Positions 5,225 to 13,122 of a stretch of 16,375 nt of DNA are shown piece by piece. Below the pieces are notes generated by a model, which worked only from the letters and a program-made list of their open reading frames with translations, searched no databases and was not told the DNA's origin. A program made the translations under genes and the position numbers. Positions within the stretch are counted from its first letter, which is position 1. Each line of letters starts with the position of its first letter. Origin of the DNA: an uncultured Mailhella sp. (GTDB taxonomy: Bacteria > Desulfobacterota > Desulfovibrionia > Desulfovibrionales > Desulfovibrionaceae); the NCBI GenBank assembly GCA_910577155.1, contig CAJTMS010000009.1:32661-49035 (forward strand), given 5' to 3'.

Positions 5225-7162
5225 TTAGGCGAAGCTATAGCTCATTCCTCCGGTTTTAAATGGTTTGTCATTATCATCACGGATAGTTTTTATGGCTTCA
5301 TCAAGTGACTTCAAGCCCAAGTTTTCACCCGTGCGCAGGCGGATATTTACGCCTTTTTCTTCCACTTCCTTATCCCCAATAACAAGGATAAACGGTATTT
5401 TAGCAAGCTGAGCTTCACGAACTTTAAAGCCGAGTTTTTCGTTTCTTGTATCTGCTTCAACGCGAATACCGGCAGCTTGTAATTGTTTTTCAGCTTCTTT
5501 TGTAAAGTCAAGCTGGGCGTCTGTAACATTTAAAATTCTTGCCTGAACAGGAGCCAGCCATGTTGGGAACGCTCCTGCATAGTGTTCCGTAAGCACGCCG
5601 ATAAAGCGTTCCAAAGAACCCAAAATTGCACGGTGCACCATAACAGGTCTATGTCTTTCACCGTCTTGACCTACATATTCTATTGCAAAACGCTCAGGCA
5701 GATTAAAATCAACCTGAATAGTAGATAATTGCCATTCACGACCGATAGCGTCAGTAACTTTTATGTCGATTTTAGGACCATAGAAAGCTCCGTCACCTTC
5801 ATTAATCCGATATTCTTTGCCTTCTTTTTCTACAGCCTGAATAAGTGCTTTAGTAGAAAGTTCCCACGCTTCATCAGTACCGATACTGTCTTTTGGACGG
5901 GTTGAAATAACAAGTCTGTAATTAAAACCGAATAAAGCCATCAAATCAGCAGAAAAATGCATAATACTGATAATTTCATTTTCCAATTGCTCAGGAGTAC
6001 AAATAATATGGGCATCATCCTGAGTAAACTGGCGAACACGAAGAAGTCCGTGCAAAGCTCCGCTCATTTCGTGTCTGTGCACAAGCCCAAGTTCAAACAT
6101 GCGCACTGGAAGTTCTCTATAGCTGTGAAGCGTATTATTATACATTAAAAGATGTCCGACACAGTTCATAGGTTTTACACCATGAACGGCATTTTCAATT
6201 TCTGTAAAATACATATTTTGGCGGTAATGCTCATAGTGACCGGATTTTTCCCACAATTCTTTACGCATGATTTGCGGTCCCTGCACAAGTTCATAGCCAC
6301 GTTTCAAATGTTCACGGCGTAAAAAATCTTCCAAAATGGTTCTCAGCATCATGCCTTTCGGAAGCCAGAAAGCCATACCGGGAGCGACATCTTCAAAAAA
6401 CGTGAAAAGACCGAGTTCCTTGCCCAATTTTCTATGGTCACGTTTTTTTGCTTCTTCAAGCTGCGTTAAATACGCCTTGAGCGCTTTTTCATCAGCAAAA
6501 GCTGTTCCGTAAATACGTGAAAGCATGCGATTTTTTTCATCTCCGCGCCAATATGCACCGGCAACAGACATCAATTTGAAAGCCTTTGCAAAAGAAGTAT
6601 TGGGAATATGAGGTCCGCGACAAAGATCTGTAAATGTGCCTTGTTTATAGAGTGACACTGTATCGGCATCAATTTCGGATATGATTTCAGCCTTGTATGT
6701 TTCACCCATTTTTGTAAAGAAATCAACAGCATCTTTTTTGCTCATCACAGAACGTTCAAAGGGAAGAGAACTTTCCGCAATTTTATGCATTTCTTTTTCA
6801 ATTGCTTCGAGATCTTCCGTTGTAAAAGGGCGTTCTGCATCGAAGTCATAATAAAAACCATTTTCAATGGAAGGACCAATGGTAACTTTGGTTCCCGGGA
6901 AAAGGGTCTGAACGGCTTGCGCCATAATATGAGAAGTTGAGTGACGTAAAATTTGCAGGCCTTCTTCTGTATCGGTGGTAAGCGGAGTTATGGTTGTTGT
7001 GTTTGTCGGTATGGTTTGTGATAAATCGAGTAAGGTTTCATTATTAATTTTTACAGCAACACATGCTTTAAATTTTTTTCCGGACAAATTTTCTTTGAGT
7101 ACATCAGAAATGAGTGCATTTTCTGCAGCATCAATTTCTTTTCCATCAAGCGTACATTTCAT
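5225..7162 (-). CDS. thrS: Threonyl-tRNA synthetase
   Basis: Charges tRNA-Thr with threonine. At 645 residues it has the full bacterial architecture. The TGS domain occupies about 1-62. The editing domain follows, with HSTSH (His74, His78) and CRGPH (Cys181, His185) hydrolysing mis-charged Ser-tRNA. The class II catalytic core runs from about 245 to 535, with the zinc ligands Cys334 (MNCVGH), His385 (DDAH) and His510 (VMVHRAILGS), and motif 2 VHRHEMSGALHGLLRVRQFT from 361. The anticodon-binding domain begins with the AFPTWLAPVQ region. ATG at 7162 follows a GTGGAGA ribosome-binding site. It starts 29 nt after the tRNA-Val terminator and is followed by infC 1 nt later. The leader is too short for a T-box. 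Confidence 0.98.
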   Translation of the reverse strand: MKCTLDGKEIDAAENALISDVLKENLSGKKFKACVAVKINNETLLDLSQTIPTNTTTITPLTTDTEEGLQILRHSTSHIMAQAVQTLFPGTKVTIGPSIENGFYYDFDAERPFTTEDLEAIEKEMHKIAESSLPFERSVMSKKDAVDFFTKMGETYKAEIISEIDADTVSLYKQGTFTDLCRGPHIPNTSFAKAFKLMSVAGAYWRGDEKNRMLSRIYGTAFADEKALKAYLTQLEEAKKRDHRKLGKELGLFTFFEDVAPGMAFWLPKGMMLRTILEDFLRREHLKRGYELVQGPQIMRKELWEKSGHYEHYRQNMYFTEIENAVHGVKPMNCVGHLLMYNNTLHSYRELPVRMFELGLVHRHEMSGALHGLLRVRQFTQDDAHIICTPEQLENEIISIMHFSADLMALFGFNYRLVISTRPKDSIGTDEAWELSTKALIQAVEKEGKEYRINEGDGAFYGPKIDIKVTDAIGREWQLSTIQVDFNLPERFAIEYVGQDGERHRPVMVHRAILGSLERFIGVLTEHYAGAFPTWLAPVQARILNVTDAQLDFTKEAEKQLQAAGIRVEADTRNEKLGFKVREAQLAKIPFILVIGDKEVEEKGVNIRLRTGENLGLKSLDEAIKTIRDDNDKPFKTGGMSYSFA

Positions 7163-7190
7163 ACCACATCTCCACTACGATAACTAATAT

Positions 7191-7211
7191 AAAAAAGGAG
7201 GGAATCCCTCC
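7191..7211 (-). terminator. Terminator of tRNA-Val
   Basis: A 6-bp G/C-rich stem, GGAGGG/CCCTCC (7197-7202 and 7206-7211), has a 3-nt loop and is followed on the minus strand by six T residues (7196-7191). It begins 15 nt after the tRNA 3' end and lies between the tRNA and thrS. Confidence 0.85.
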
Positions 7212-7225
7212 ATTATAATTTTTTT

Positions 7226-7300
7226 TGGTAGGCATGAGCAGACTTGAACTGCTGACCCCTTCCGTGTCAAGGAAGTGCTCTACCCCTGAGCCACACGCCT
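7226..7300 (-). tRNA. tRNA-Val (anticodon GAC)
   Basis: A 75-nt cloverleaf folds fully on the minus strand. The acceptor AGGCGTG pairs with CATGCCT (one G-T pair), the D stem is GCTC/GAGC, the anticodon stem is CTTCC/GGAAG with loop TTGACAC, and the T stem is AGCAG/CTGCT around TTCAAGT. It ends in the discriminator A plus an encoded CCA. Anticodon GAC reads the valine codons GUC and GUU. The gene has its own promoter (7322-7350) and terminator (7191-7211), and it sits immediately upstream of thrS without being part of it by sequence logic. Confidence 0.97.
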
Positions 7301-7321
7301 ACAAAGTCATATTGAAACCTC

Positions 7322-7350
7322 TTTATAATAATAATACGTTAAACAGTCAA
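7322..7350 (-). promoter_or_regulatory. Promoter of tRNA-Val
   Basis: On the minus strand, TTGACT (7350-7345) and TATAAA (7327-7322) are separated by 17 nt, each matching 5 of 6 consensus positions. The predicted start is near 7315, about 15 nt before the mature 5' end at 7300, a normal distance for a single tRNA gene. Confidence 0.75.
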
Positions 7351-7409
7351 GTTTTTTATAGACTCAGAGATAAAAAAAATTCTTCTTCACGTTTTATCCA
7401 CAAAGCCGT

Positions 7410-7994
7410 TTACATTGCAGCATACAATTTTGAAAAAGGAATAAAAGGTTTTGGTGTTGTTCCTTGCGGGACAAGTCTTTTTTCCATATAGCACATATGG
7501 TACCAGCGCTCAAATTTATATCCGCATTGCCTGAAATCCCCAATTTTTATAAAGCCCTTTTTTTGGTGAAACAAAATACTGGTATCATCAAGACAGGCAT
7601 CATCATCCAAGCCGGAAAAGGCAATGCAGGCATAACAAATCTGCACATTTTGCAAACGCAGGATTTTTTCCAGTTCAGCATAGAGTTTTGTGCCAATACC
7701 TTTTTTCAGCAGAGTCTGTTTCACATAAATGCTTAATTCTGCTGTCCAGTCATAGGCTTGCCTTTCAATAAAACTGCCGGCATAGGCATAGCCCACAACT
7801 TCTTCAGCTCTTTCAGCCACCAAAAAAGGATATTGTTGCACTATTGCTGCATAGCGATTTTCAAATTCTGTCACGCTTGGCACATCAAATTCAAAGCTAA
7901 TCGCCGTATTCAAAACATAGGGGGCATAAATTTTCTGCACACTTTCCATGTCTTCCAATTTTGCCAAGCGAATAATTACATCTTTATTTCTCAT
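7410..7994 (-). CDS. GNAT acetyltransferase, phosphinothricin acetyltransferase-like
   Basis: A 194-residue cytoplasmic N-acetyltransferase. The start VIIRLAKLEDMESVQKIYAP, then NTAISFEFDVPS (29-40) and VVGYAYAGSFIERQAYDWTAELSIYV (67-91), follow the pattern of the PAT/MnaT (YncA) branch. That branch acetylates the amino group of phosphinothricin, methionine sulfoximine or similar small amines. The acetyl-CoA site is LLKKGIGTKLY (95-105), and the closing motif LFHQKKGFIKIGDFRQCGYKF is present. The C-terminal 25 residues (RLVPQGTTPKPFIPFSKL) extend beyond the core. The substrate is unknown. The start at 7994 lacks a clear ribosome-binding site. The gene begins just after the ahcY terminator, leaving little room for a promoter, so it may depend on read-through. 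Confidence 0.82.
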   Translation of the reverse strand: MRNKDVIIRLAKLEDMESVQKIYAPYVLNTAISFEFDVPSVTEFENRYAAIVQQYPFLVAERAEEVVGYAYAGSFIERQAYDWTAELSIYVKQTLLKKGIGTKLYAELEKILRLQNVQICYACIAFSGLDDDACLDDTSILFHQKKGFIKIGDFRQCGYKFERWYHMCYMEKRLVPQGTTPKPFIPFSKLYAAM

Positions 7995-8003
7995 ATCACA
8001 TAT

Positions 8004-8026
8004 AAAAAAGGCTTCCGAAGAAGCCT
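8004..8026 (-). terminator. Terminator of the sahR-ahcY operon
   Basis: A 7-bp stem, AGGCTTC/GAAGCCT (8009-8015 and 8020-8026), is closed by a UUCG tetraloop on the minus strand and followed by a T run (8009-8004). It starts 4 nt after the ahcY stop. Confidence 0.9.
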
Positions 8027-8030
8027 ATCA

Positions 8031-9455
8031 TTAATATCTGTAATAATCGGGTTTGAAAGGACCTTCAACAGTCACACCAATATAATCTGCCTGATCTTTT
8101 CTCAAGGTTGTCAGCTTTGCGCCAAGACGGGCAAGGTGCAGTCTTGCAACTTCTTCATCAAGCTTTTTAGGAAGTGTATATACCTTTACTTCATGATTGT
8201 TTGCTGCAAGTTCCATTTGAGCAAGAACCTGATTGGTAAAGGAGTTGGACATAACAAAACTTGGGTGTCCTGTTGCACAACCTAAATTTACAAGTCTTCC
8301 CTCCGCAAGGATAATAATGGAATTACCGCTTGGCAGTGTCCATTTATCCACTTGGGGTTTGATTTGTACTTTCTTGCAGTTTTTGTTGCTTTCAAGCCAT
8401 GCCATATCAATTTCATTATCGAAGTGCCCGATATTGCAGACAATGGCTTCATCTTTCATATTGTTCAAATGTTCACCGGTAAGAACATGATAGTTGCCTG
8501 TAGCTGTTACATAAATATCTGCAATGGGAAGAGCGTCTTCAACAGTTACCACTTCATAACCTTCCATGGCAGCCTGCAAAGCACAAATGGGGTCAATTTC
8601 CGTTACAAGAACTCTTGCACCCAGTCCGCGCATGGATTGAGCACAGCCTTTACCCACATCACCATAACCGCAAACACAGATAACTTTGCCTGCCATCATA
8701 ATGTCAGTAGCACGTTTAATACCGTCAGCCAAGGATTCACGGCAGCCATAAAGGTTGTCGAATTTTGATTTTGTTACAGAGTCATTGACGTTGATGGCAG
8801 GGAACAACAATTTTCCGTCTTTTTCCATTTGGTATAACCGGTGAACGCCGGTTGTTGTTTCTTCTGAAACACCGCGGATTGCAGGAACAATTTTATGCCA
8901 GCGTTTTGTATCATTTTTATAGGAAAGTTTCAGTCTTTCCATGATACATTCTTCTTCTTTGCTGCCGCATTTCTTTTCCAAAAATTTTGGATCTTCTTCA
9001 GCTTTCACACCATAGTGGATAAGAAGTGTTGCATCACCGCCGTCATCAACAATGAGATCCGGACCGGAACCGTCAGGCCATGTCAATGCCATTTCCGTGC
9101 ACCACCAGTATTCTTCAAGACTTTCCCCTTTCCAAGCAAAAACTTTTGCCAAGCCTTGTTCTACAACAGCTGCTGCAGCATGATCCTGTGTTGAAAAAAT
9201 ATTACAGGAAGCCCAGCGAATATCAGCTCCGAGTGCATGCAAAGTTTTAATAAGCATTGCAGTTTGAATAGTCATGTGTAAAGAACCCGTAACTTTCAAA
9301 CCTTTCAAAGGTTTTTCCTTGCCGTAACGGGCAATAAGTTCCATAAGTCCCGGCATTTCACGTTCTGATAATTGCATTTCTTTTTTACCGAAATCAGCAA
9401 GGCTCATATCTGCTACTTTGTAAGCCAGACTAAGGTCTAATTCTTTTGCAGCCAT
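8031..9455 (-). CDS. ahcY: S-adenosylhomocysteinase
   Basis: Reversibly hydrolyses S-adenosylhomocysteine to adenosine and homocysteine, relieving product inhibition of methyltransferases. At 474 residues it is the long bacterial form, with the roughly 40-residue insertion after LIVDDGGDAT (about 134-143). Catalytic and substrate residues are all visible: His60 (SLHMTIQTA), the aspartate pair in DDGGD (138-139), Glu198/199 (SEETTTGV), Lys229, Asp233 and Cys238 in the stretch SVTKSKFDNLYGCRESL. The NAD site is CGYGDVGKG (262-270). The C-terminal PDYYRY, whose lysine/tyrosine end reaches the neighbouring subunit's NAD, is complete. AGGAG precedes the ATG. It starts 9 nt after the regulator gene, in one operon with it and closed by a terminator. 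Confidence 0.98.
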   Translation of the reverse strand: MAAKELDLSLAYKVADMSLADFGKKEMQLSEREMPGLMELIARYGKEKPLKGLKVTGSLHMTIQTAMLIKTLHALGADIRWASCNIFSTQDHAAAAVVEQGLAKVFAWKGESLEEYWWCTEMALTWPDGSGPDLIVDDGGDATLLIHYGVKAEEDPKFLEKKCGSKEEECIMERLKLSYKNDTKRWHKIVPAIRGVSEETTTGVHRLYQMEKDGKLLFPAINVNDSVTKSKFDNLYGCRESLADGIKRATDIMMAGKVICVCGYGDVGKGCAQSMRGLGARVLVTEIDPICALQAAMEGYEVVTVEDALPIADIYVTATGNYHVLTGEHLNNMKDEAIVCNIGHFDNEIDMAWLESNKNCKKVQIKPQVDKWTLPSGNSIIILAEGRLVNLGCATGHPSFVMSNSFTNQVLAQMELAANNHEVKVYTLPKKLDEEVARLHLARLGAKLTTLRKDQADYIGVTVEGPFKPDYYRY

Positions 9456-9464
9456 GTAAATCTC

Positions 9465-10394
9465 CTATGATTTTTGTGCAATGAGTAAATGTAATTGTAA
9501 CCCCATTTTCACTTTTTGTGTTTTATATTGGATTATGTTAAAGCCAAATTCCTGCAAAAACATTTCCAGATTTTCTTTTGAAAAACCAAGCCACCTGTCC
9601 CCATAATTACGGCGCATTTTTTCTTCTTTATGCTGGACAAAATCACTGATAAACAAAAGCCCTTTCGGCGCCAGCACGCGCTCAATTTCCGACAAGGCAA
9701 TGCGAGGGTCCGATAAATGGTGCAAAACTAAGTTGATACAGGCAAAATCCGCTTCCTTATCACGCAGGGGCAAATGGTCAAGTTCCCCAATGCGTAAGGA
9801 CAAATGAGAAAGCTTGACTATATTATCGTTAAATCTTCTTCGTGCCAAATCCAACATTTTCGGAGATCCGTCAACGCCGATAACATTTTCACTCACTTCC
9901 AGAAGTTTATCTAAAACCTCACCTGTGCCGCAGCCCAAATCTACAGCCATTTTACAGGTGGAAGGAACAGATTTTTTCACTTCTTTAGGCAGAGAAAATG
10001 CCCCCAGCACTTCTCTGTTCAACTCATCCCAGTCATCAGCAATACTGTTGAAAAACTGACGGGTTTTTATGGCACGCTCTTCAATAATGCGGGAAGCAAT
10101 ATCCAAATCATTTTGCAAATCTTTGGAAAGATAAGAGAATAAAGAGGAAAGAAAATCTTTATTTTCCCCTTCTTCAACAGCTTTATAAAAAATCCACAAC
10201 CCGTCACGTCTTGCCTGCAATAAACCTGCATCAGATAAAATTTTTAAATGTCTGGAAACACGTGACTGTCCCATATTCAAAAGTGTCACAAGCTCATTGA
10301 CAGAAAGCTCGTAGTGCCACAGAATATACGCTAAGCGCAAACGTGTATCATCAGCTAATGCCTTGATATTTCTCAAAATATCCTGACTGTTCAT
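9465..10394 (-). CDS. sahR: SahR-like ArsR regulator fused to a SAM methyltransferase domain
   Basis: About 309 residues. Residues 1-75 form an ArsR winged helix (ALADDTRLRLAYIL; recognition helix MGQSRVSRHLKIL). The metal-site ELCVCDL of classical ArsR is replaced by ELSVNEL, so it is not an arsenic-type sensor. From about 110 a class I methyltransferase fold follows, with VDLGCGTGEVLD (motif I), VIGVDGSPKMLDLA and LVLHHLSDPRIAL. In Desulfovibrio the same fusion upstream of ahcY is the SAH-responsive repressor SahR (DVU0606/DVU0607 arrangement, from memory). Whether the second domain methylates anything or only senses SAH/SAM is unresolved. ATG 10394 is preferred over ATG 10409, because AGAAAGG lies 6 nt before it and is coding in the longer form. 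It is cotranscribed with ahcY from the promoter at 10428-10456. Confidence 0.9.
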   Translation of the reverse strand: MNSQDILRNIKALADDTRLRLAYILWHYELSVNELVTLLNMGQSRVSRHLKILSDAGLLQARRDGLWIFYKAVEEGENKDFLSSLFSYLSKDLQNDLDIASRIIEERAIKTRQFFNSIADDWDELNREVLGAFSLPKEVKKSVPSTCKMAVDLGCGTGEVLDKLLEVSENVIGVDGSPKMLDLARRRFNDNIVKLSHLSLRIGELDHLPLRDKEADFACINLVLHHLSDPRIALSEIERVLAPKGLLFISDFVQHKEEKMRRNYGDRWLGFSKENLEMFLQEFGFNIIQYKTQKVKMGLQLHLLIAQKS

Positions 10395-10427
10395 GGATAC
10401 CTTTCTCATAAACTAAATTGATACTTG

Positions 10428-10456
10428 TTTATATCCAAATATCCTTATACAGTCAA
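10428..10456 (-). promoter_or_regulatory. Promoter of sahR-ahcY
   Basis: On the minus strand, TTGACT (10456-10451) and TATAAA (10433-10428) are separated by 17 nt, each matching 5 of 6 consensus positions. The predicted start is near 10421, giving a leader of only about 27 nt. That is too short to hold an SAH riboswitch. Confidence 0.75.
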
Positions 10457-10461
10457 GTTAA

Positions 10462-10485
10462 TTATATCAATTTTTTTTGATATAA
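10462..10485. promoter_or_regulatory. Candidate SahR operator (9-6-9 palindrome)
   Basis: TTATATCAA (10462-10470) and TTGATATAA (10477-10485) are perfect inverted arms around six T residues. Size and layout fit a dimeric ArsR-family winged helix. It lies 5 nt upstream of the sahR -35 and within the control region of the divergent mnmA. The core ATATCAA/TTGATAT is A/T-rich, so some risk of chance remains. Confidence 0.55.
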
Positions 10486-10531
10486 ATGTTAATTTCTTGC
10501 GTAATCATGGGAAATTGAGTATCTTTTATCT

Positions 10532-11686
10532 ATGAAAACAGCTGTTGCCGTTAGCGGTGGCATAGACAGCCTCTATGCGCTTATTACATTAAAAGAACAA
10601 GGACATGAAGTTTTTGCTCTGCATGCACGTTTTATTGATACGGAATATGACGTTATTCCTGCTTTAAAAAATACGTGTCATTCCCTCAATATTCCTCTTC
10701 ATGTTGCAGATTTGCGGAAAGAATTTAATGCCAGCGTTATTTTTCCTTTTTTTGATTTTTATCAAAATGCCCAAACGCCAAACCCTTGCGCTCTATGCAA
10801 TAAAAGCATGAAATTTGGCAAACTTTTAGAATATGCAAAGAAACTCGGAGCTGAAAAACTTGCAACAGGGCATTATGTACGCTTGGTCCCCTTTGAAAAT
10901 TCCCTGACAAATACTTTCGGCATGAGTATTCAATGCGCTAAAGATGATAAAAAAGACCAAAGTTATTTTTTAGCCCTCACTCCGCTCAAAAATTTGCAGT
11001 CTGCCCTTTTCCCCTTGGCGGAAAAAACAAAAGAAGAAATCATACAGGAACTTGCAAATAAAAATATTCCTGTACCCTGCCCTAAAGAAAGTCAGGAAGT
11101 CTGCTTTGTTCCTCATGATGATTACCGTTCTTTTTTGATTTCTTACGGCAAAGAATTTCAATTTGATGCCCATAATCATGGTGATATTTTTTATTTTGAC
11201 AGTAACACAAAGAATACAAAAAAAATTGCAGAGCATAAAGGGCTTTGGGCATATACGGAGGGACAGCGAAAAGGGCTTGGCATTGCTTGGTCTGAACCTC
11301 TCTATGTTATCAAACGTGATAAAAAAACAAATAGCCTTTTTGTAAGCACAAAGGACGCTGTTAACACCAAATTTGCGTTGGCTGACAGGCTCAATTTTTT
11401 CGTTCCGCCTTCTTTATGGACAGGACAGCTCTATGCCCGCACACGCTTTCGAGAAAAACAAAGTCCTTGCAATGTATATTTGAAAAATAATAAAGAAAAA
11501 CTTGAAGTTTTAATTGATAACCCCGATACTGCAATGAAACTACAAACTATCACCCCATTGCTCAGCGATGAACACACACAATTGTTTATTGAATTTACAG
11601 AAGAAAAACAAATATATGCCTCCGGGCAAATCCTTGCCATTTATGATGAAAAAGGCTTTCTTTTAGCCGGTGGGATTTTGCTATGA
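10532..11686 (+). CDS. mnmA: tRNA-specific 2-thiouridylase MnmA
   Basis: Adds sulfur to C2 of the wobble uridine in tRNA-Lys, -Glu and -Gln, using ATP and a sulfur relay. It has 384 residues. The N-terminal ATP pyrophosphatase P-loop is SGGIDS (8-13), where most MnmA have SGGVDS. The catalytic cysteine is Cys86 in TPNPCALCNKSMKFG (82-96), and the second active cysteine is Cys191 in ESQEVCFVP (186-194). ATGHY (111-115), KKDQSYFL (140-147) and YTEGQRKGLGIA (241-252) are family markers. The beta-barrel C-terminal domain runs from about 280. The start at 10532 is the only one that keeps the complete P-loop; the ribosome-binding site is weak. It is divergent from sahR and stands alone, with no terminator seen downstream. 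Confidence 0.94.
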   Translation: MKTAVAVSGGIDSLYALITLKEQGHEVFALHARFIDTEYDVIPALKNTCHSLNIPLHVADLRKEFNASVIFPFFDFYQNAQTPNPCALCNKSMKFGKLLEYAKKLGAEKLATGHYVRLVPFENSLTNTFGMSIQCAKDDKKDQSYFLALTPLKNLQSALFPLAEKTKEEIIQELANKNIPVPCPKESQEVCFVPHDDYRSFLISYGKEFQFDAHNHGDIFYFDSNTKNTKKIAEHKGLWAYTEGQRKGLGIAWSEPLYVIKRDKKTNSLFVSTKDAVNTKFALADRLNFFVPPSLWTGQLYARTRFREKQSPCNVYLKNNKEKLEVLIDNPDTAMKLQTITPLLSDEHTQLFIEFTEEKQIYASGQILAIYDEKGFLLAGGILL

Positions 11687-11800
11687 TTTATGCAATGCTA
11701 AAGGAAAAAACAGCAGCTGTCAGCAAAAAATGATTTTGCAGCAGCATTTAACGAGCTTGCGAGTTCTCCTGACAACGGCAAGGATACAAAAAGCGATGAT

Positions 11801-12994
11801 CTATTCTTTGGAAAACAGCTTTCCTCTGATGACGGCTGTTTTCCCGTATTTTTCCCGTAAAATATCTAGGGTCGCATCCAAATGATTGCGTTTTTCTTCT
11901 ATATATTCTTTTGCTTCTTCCTTGTCATCAAGTACGGAAAACAAAGAAAGTTGTTTATTTTCAGTAAGTTCATCAAAGCCTGATACGCCAAGTCCAATTA
12001 ATCGTACTGACTTTGTAAGGACAATTTCATCAAGCAGCAAACAGGCGTTTTGATAAATGGTATCAGTTGCATTTGTTTGTTTATCAAGGGTTAATTGTCG
12101 TGTTATTTGTTTGAAATCGGCAAATTTAATTTTTATACTGATAGTTCTGCCTTTTAAATTTTGCTTTCTCAGACCGGTTCCTACACGTTCGGCATGCACG
12201 AGAAGCCATTTTTTCAATACTGCTTTATCCGTAATATTTTCAGCAAGGGTTGTTTCTGCACTTTCTGATTTTCGTTCAGTAAAAGGTTGCACTTCTCTTT
12301 CATCAATTCCGCTTGCCCGCTCATAAAGCATAATTCCGGCTTTGCCAAATTTCTGTTCCCAAAACGTTTTCTCCAAACCTATGACATCAGCACATTTTTT
12401 TATGCCTAATTTTTTCAATTCTTCTAAAAATTTTTTCCCGACTCCGGGAATTTTTGCAATGGATAACTCTTTTAAATAACTCGGCATATCCGCATGGGAA
12501 ATCATAAAAATTCCATGGGGCTTTTTTTCATCGGAAGCAATTTTTGCCAAAAATTTTATAGGTGCAATGCCAATGGAACATGTTAACCCATTGGTTTTTA
12601 TAAAGACTTCCTGTTGCAAAGCACGGGCAATCTCGAGGGGGCTCCCCAATAAATTTTCAAGCCCCGTAATATCAAGATACGCCTCATCAATGGACGCCAT
12701 TTCAACCAAAGGTGAATAATTTTGCAAAACAGCATGAATTTCTTTGGAAACTTCATGATAAACTTTTCCTCTGGGAGAAATAAAAATTCCATGGGGACAT
12801 CTGCGTTTAGCCTCAAAAATAGGCATGGCAGAGCGAATACCGAATTTTCTTGCCTCATACGAACAGGTTGAAACCACCCCTCTTGTTCTTCCTCCGACAA
12901 TAAGCGGTTTATTTCTGTATTCCGGGTTATCACGCTGCTCAATGGACGCAAAAAAAGCATCCATATCCACATGTAAAATATATTTTTCATGCAT
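11801..12994 (-). CDS. dinB: DNA polymerase IV (Y-family translesion polymerase)
   Basis: Error-prone polymerase that bypasses damaged bases. It has 397 residues, slightly longer than the E. coli enzyme. The catalytic acids are Asp10 in HVDMDAFFASIEQRD and Asp103/Glu104 in ASIDEAYLDITGLE. Phe15 is the steric gate. VSTCSYEARKFGIRSAMP (41-58) and CSIGIAPIKFLAKIASDEKKP are conserved, as are the IPGVGKKFLEELKKLGI hairpins. The C-terminal little-finger domain runs from about 240 to 345. No clear beta-clamp peptide is obvious, though ENKQLSLFSVLDD resembles the QLSLF clamp-binding type. ATG 12994, preceded by AGGTG at 6 nt, is preferred over GTG 13003. I found no SOS box of the CTGT-N8-ACAG type upstream. 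Confidence 0.95.
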   Translation of the reverse strand: MHEKYILHVDMDAFFASIEQRDNPEYRNKPLIVGGRTRGVVSTCSYEARKFGIRSAMPIFEAKRRCPHGIFISPRGKVYHEVSKEIHAVLQNYSPLVEMASIDEAYLDITGLENLLGSPLEIARALQQEVFIKTNGLTCSIGIAPIKFLAKIASDEKKPHGIFMISHADMPSYLKELSIAKIPGVGKKFLEELKKLGIKKCADVIGLEKTFWEQKFGKAGIMLYERASGIDEREVQPFTERKSESAETTLAENITDKAVLKKWLLVHAERVGTGLRKQNLKGRTISIKIKFADFKQITRQLTLDKQTNATDTIYQNACLLLDEIVLTKSVRLIGLGVSGFDELTENKQLSLFSVLDDKEEAKEYIEEKRNHLDATLDILREKYGKTAVIRGKLFSKE

Positions 12995-13063
12995 AAATTT
13001 CACCTGACATCAACCTATCATATAATTGTCAGGGAAAAAAGATTTTTTTTCGATAAAATATCC

Positions 13064-13092
13064 GTGACATATACTGCAAATTAAGCTATAGA
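13064..13092 (+). promoter_or_regulatory. Candidate promoter of the speA operon
   Basis: GTGACA (13064-13069) and TATAGA (13087-13092) are separated by 17 nt, with a predicted start near 13099, about 24 nt before the speA ATG at 13123. Both hexamers match only 4 of 6 positions, so this is moderate evidence. Confidence 0.4.
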
Positions 13093-13122
13093 ACAATAAC
13101 TACATCATCTTTTATGAGGATA

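Noticed and set aside
7163..7190. T-box leader for thrS
   Set aside because: Only 28 nt lie between the tRNA-Val terminator and the thrS start, too little for specifier and antiterminator elements.
7758..8285. Rightward frame across the GNAT/ahcY junction
   Set aside because: Antisense to both genes and to the terminator between them; high Phe/Ile/Cys content typical of reverse-strand shadows.
8352..8768. Rightward 138-codon frame inside ahcY
   Set aside because: Antisense to the conserved NAD-binding core of S-adenosylhomocysteinase, with no ribosome-binding site and no recognisable motif.
10394..10421. SAH riboswitch upstream of ahcY
   Set aside because: The predicted sahR leader is only about 27 nt and the sahR-ahcY gap 9 nt, too short for the structure; control by the regulator is more likely.
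13004..13113. LexA/SOS box for dinB
   Set aside because: No CTGT-N8-ACAG or GAAC-N4-GTTC type palindrome was found in the dinB/speA intergenic region.
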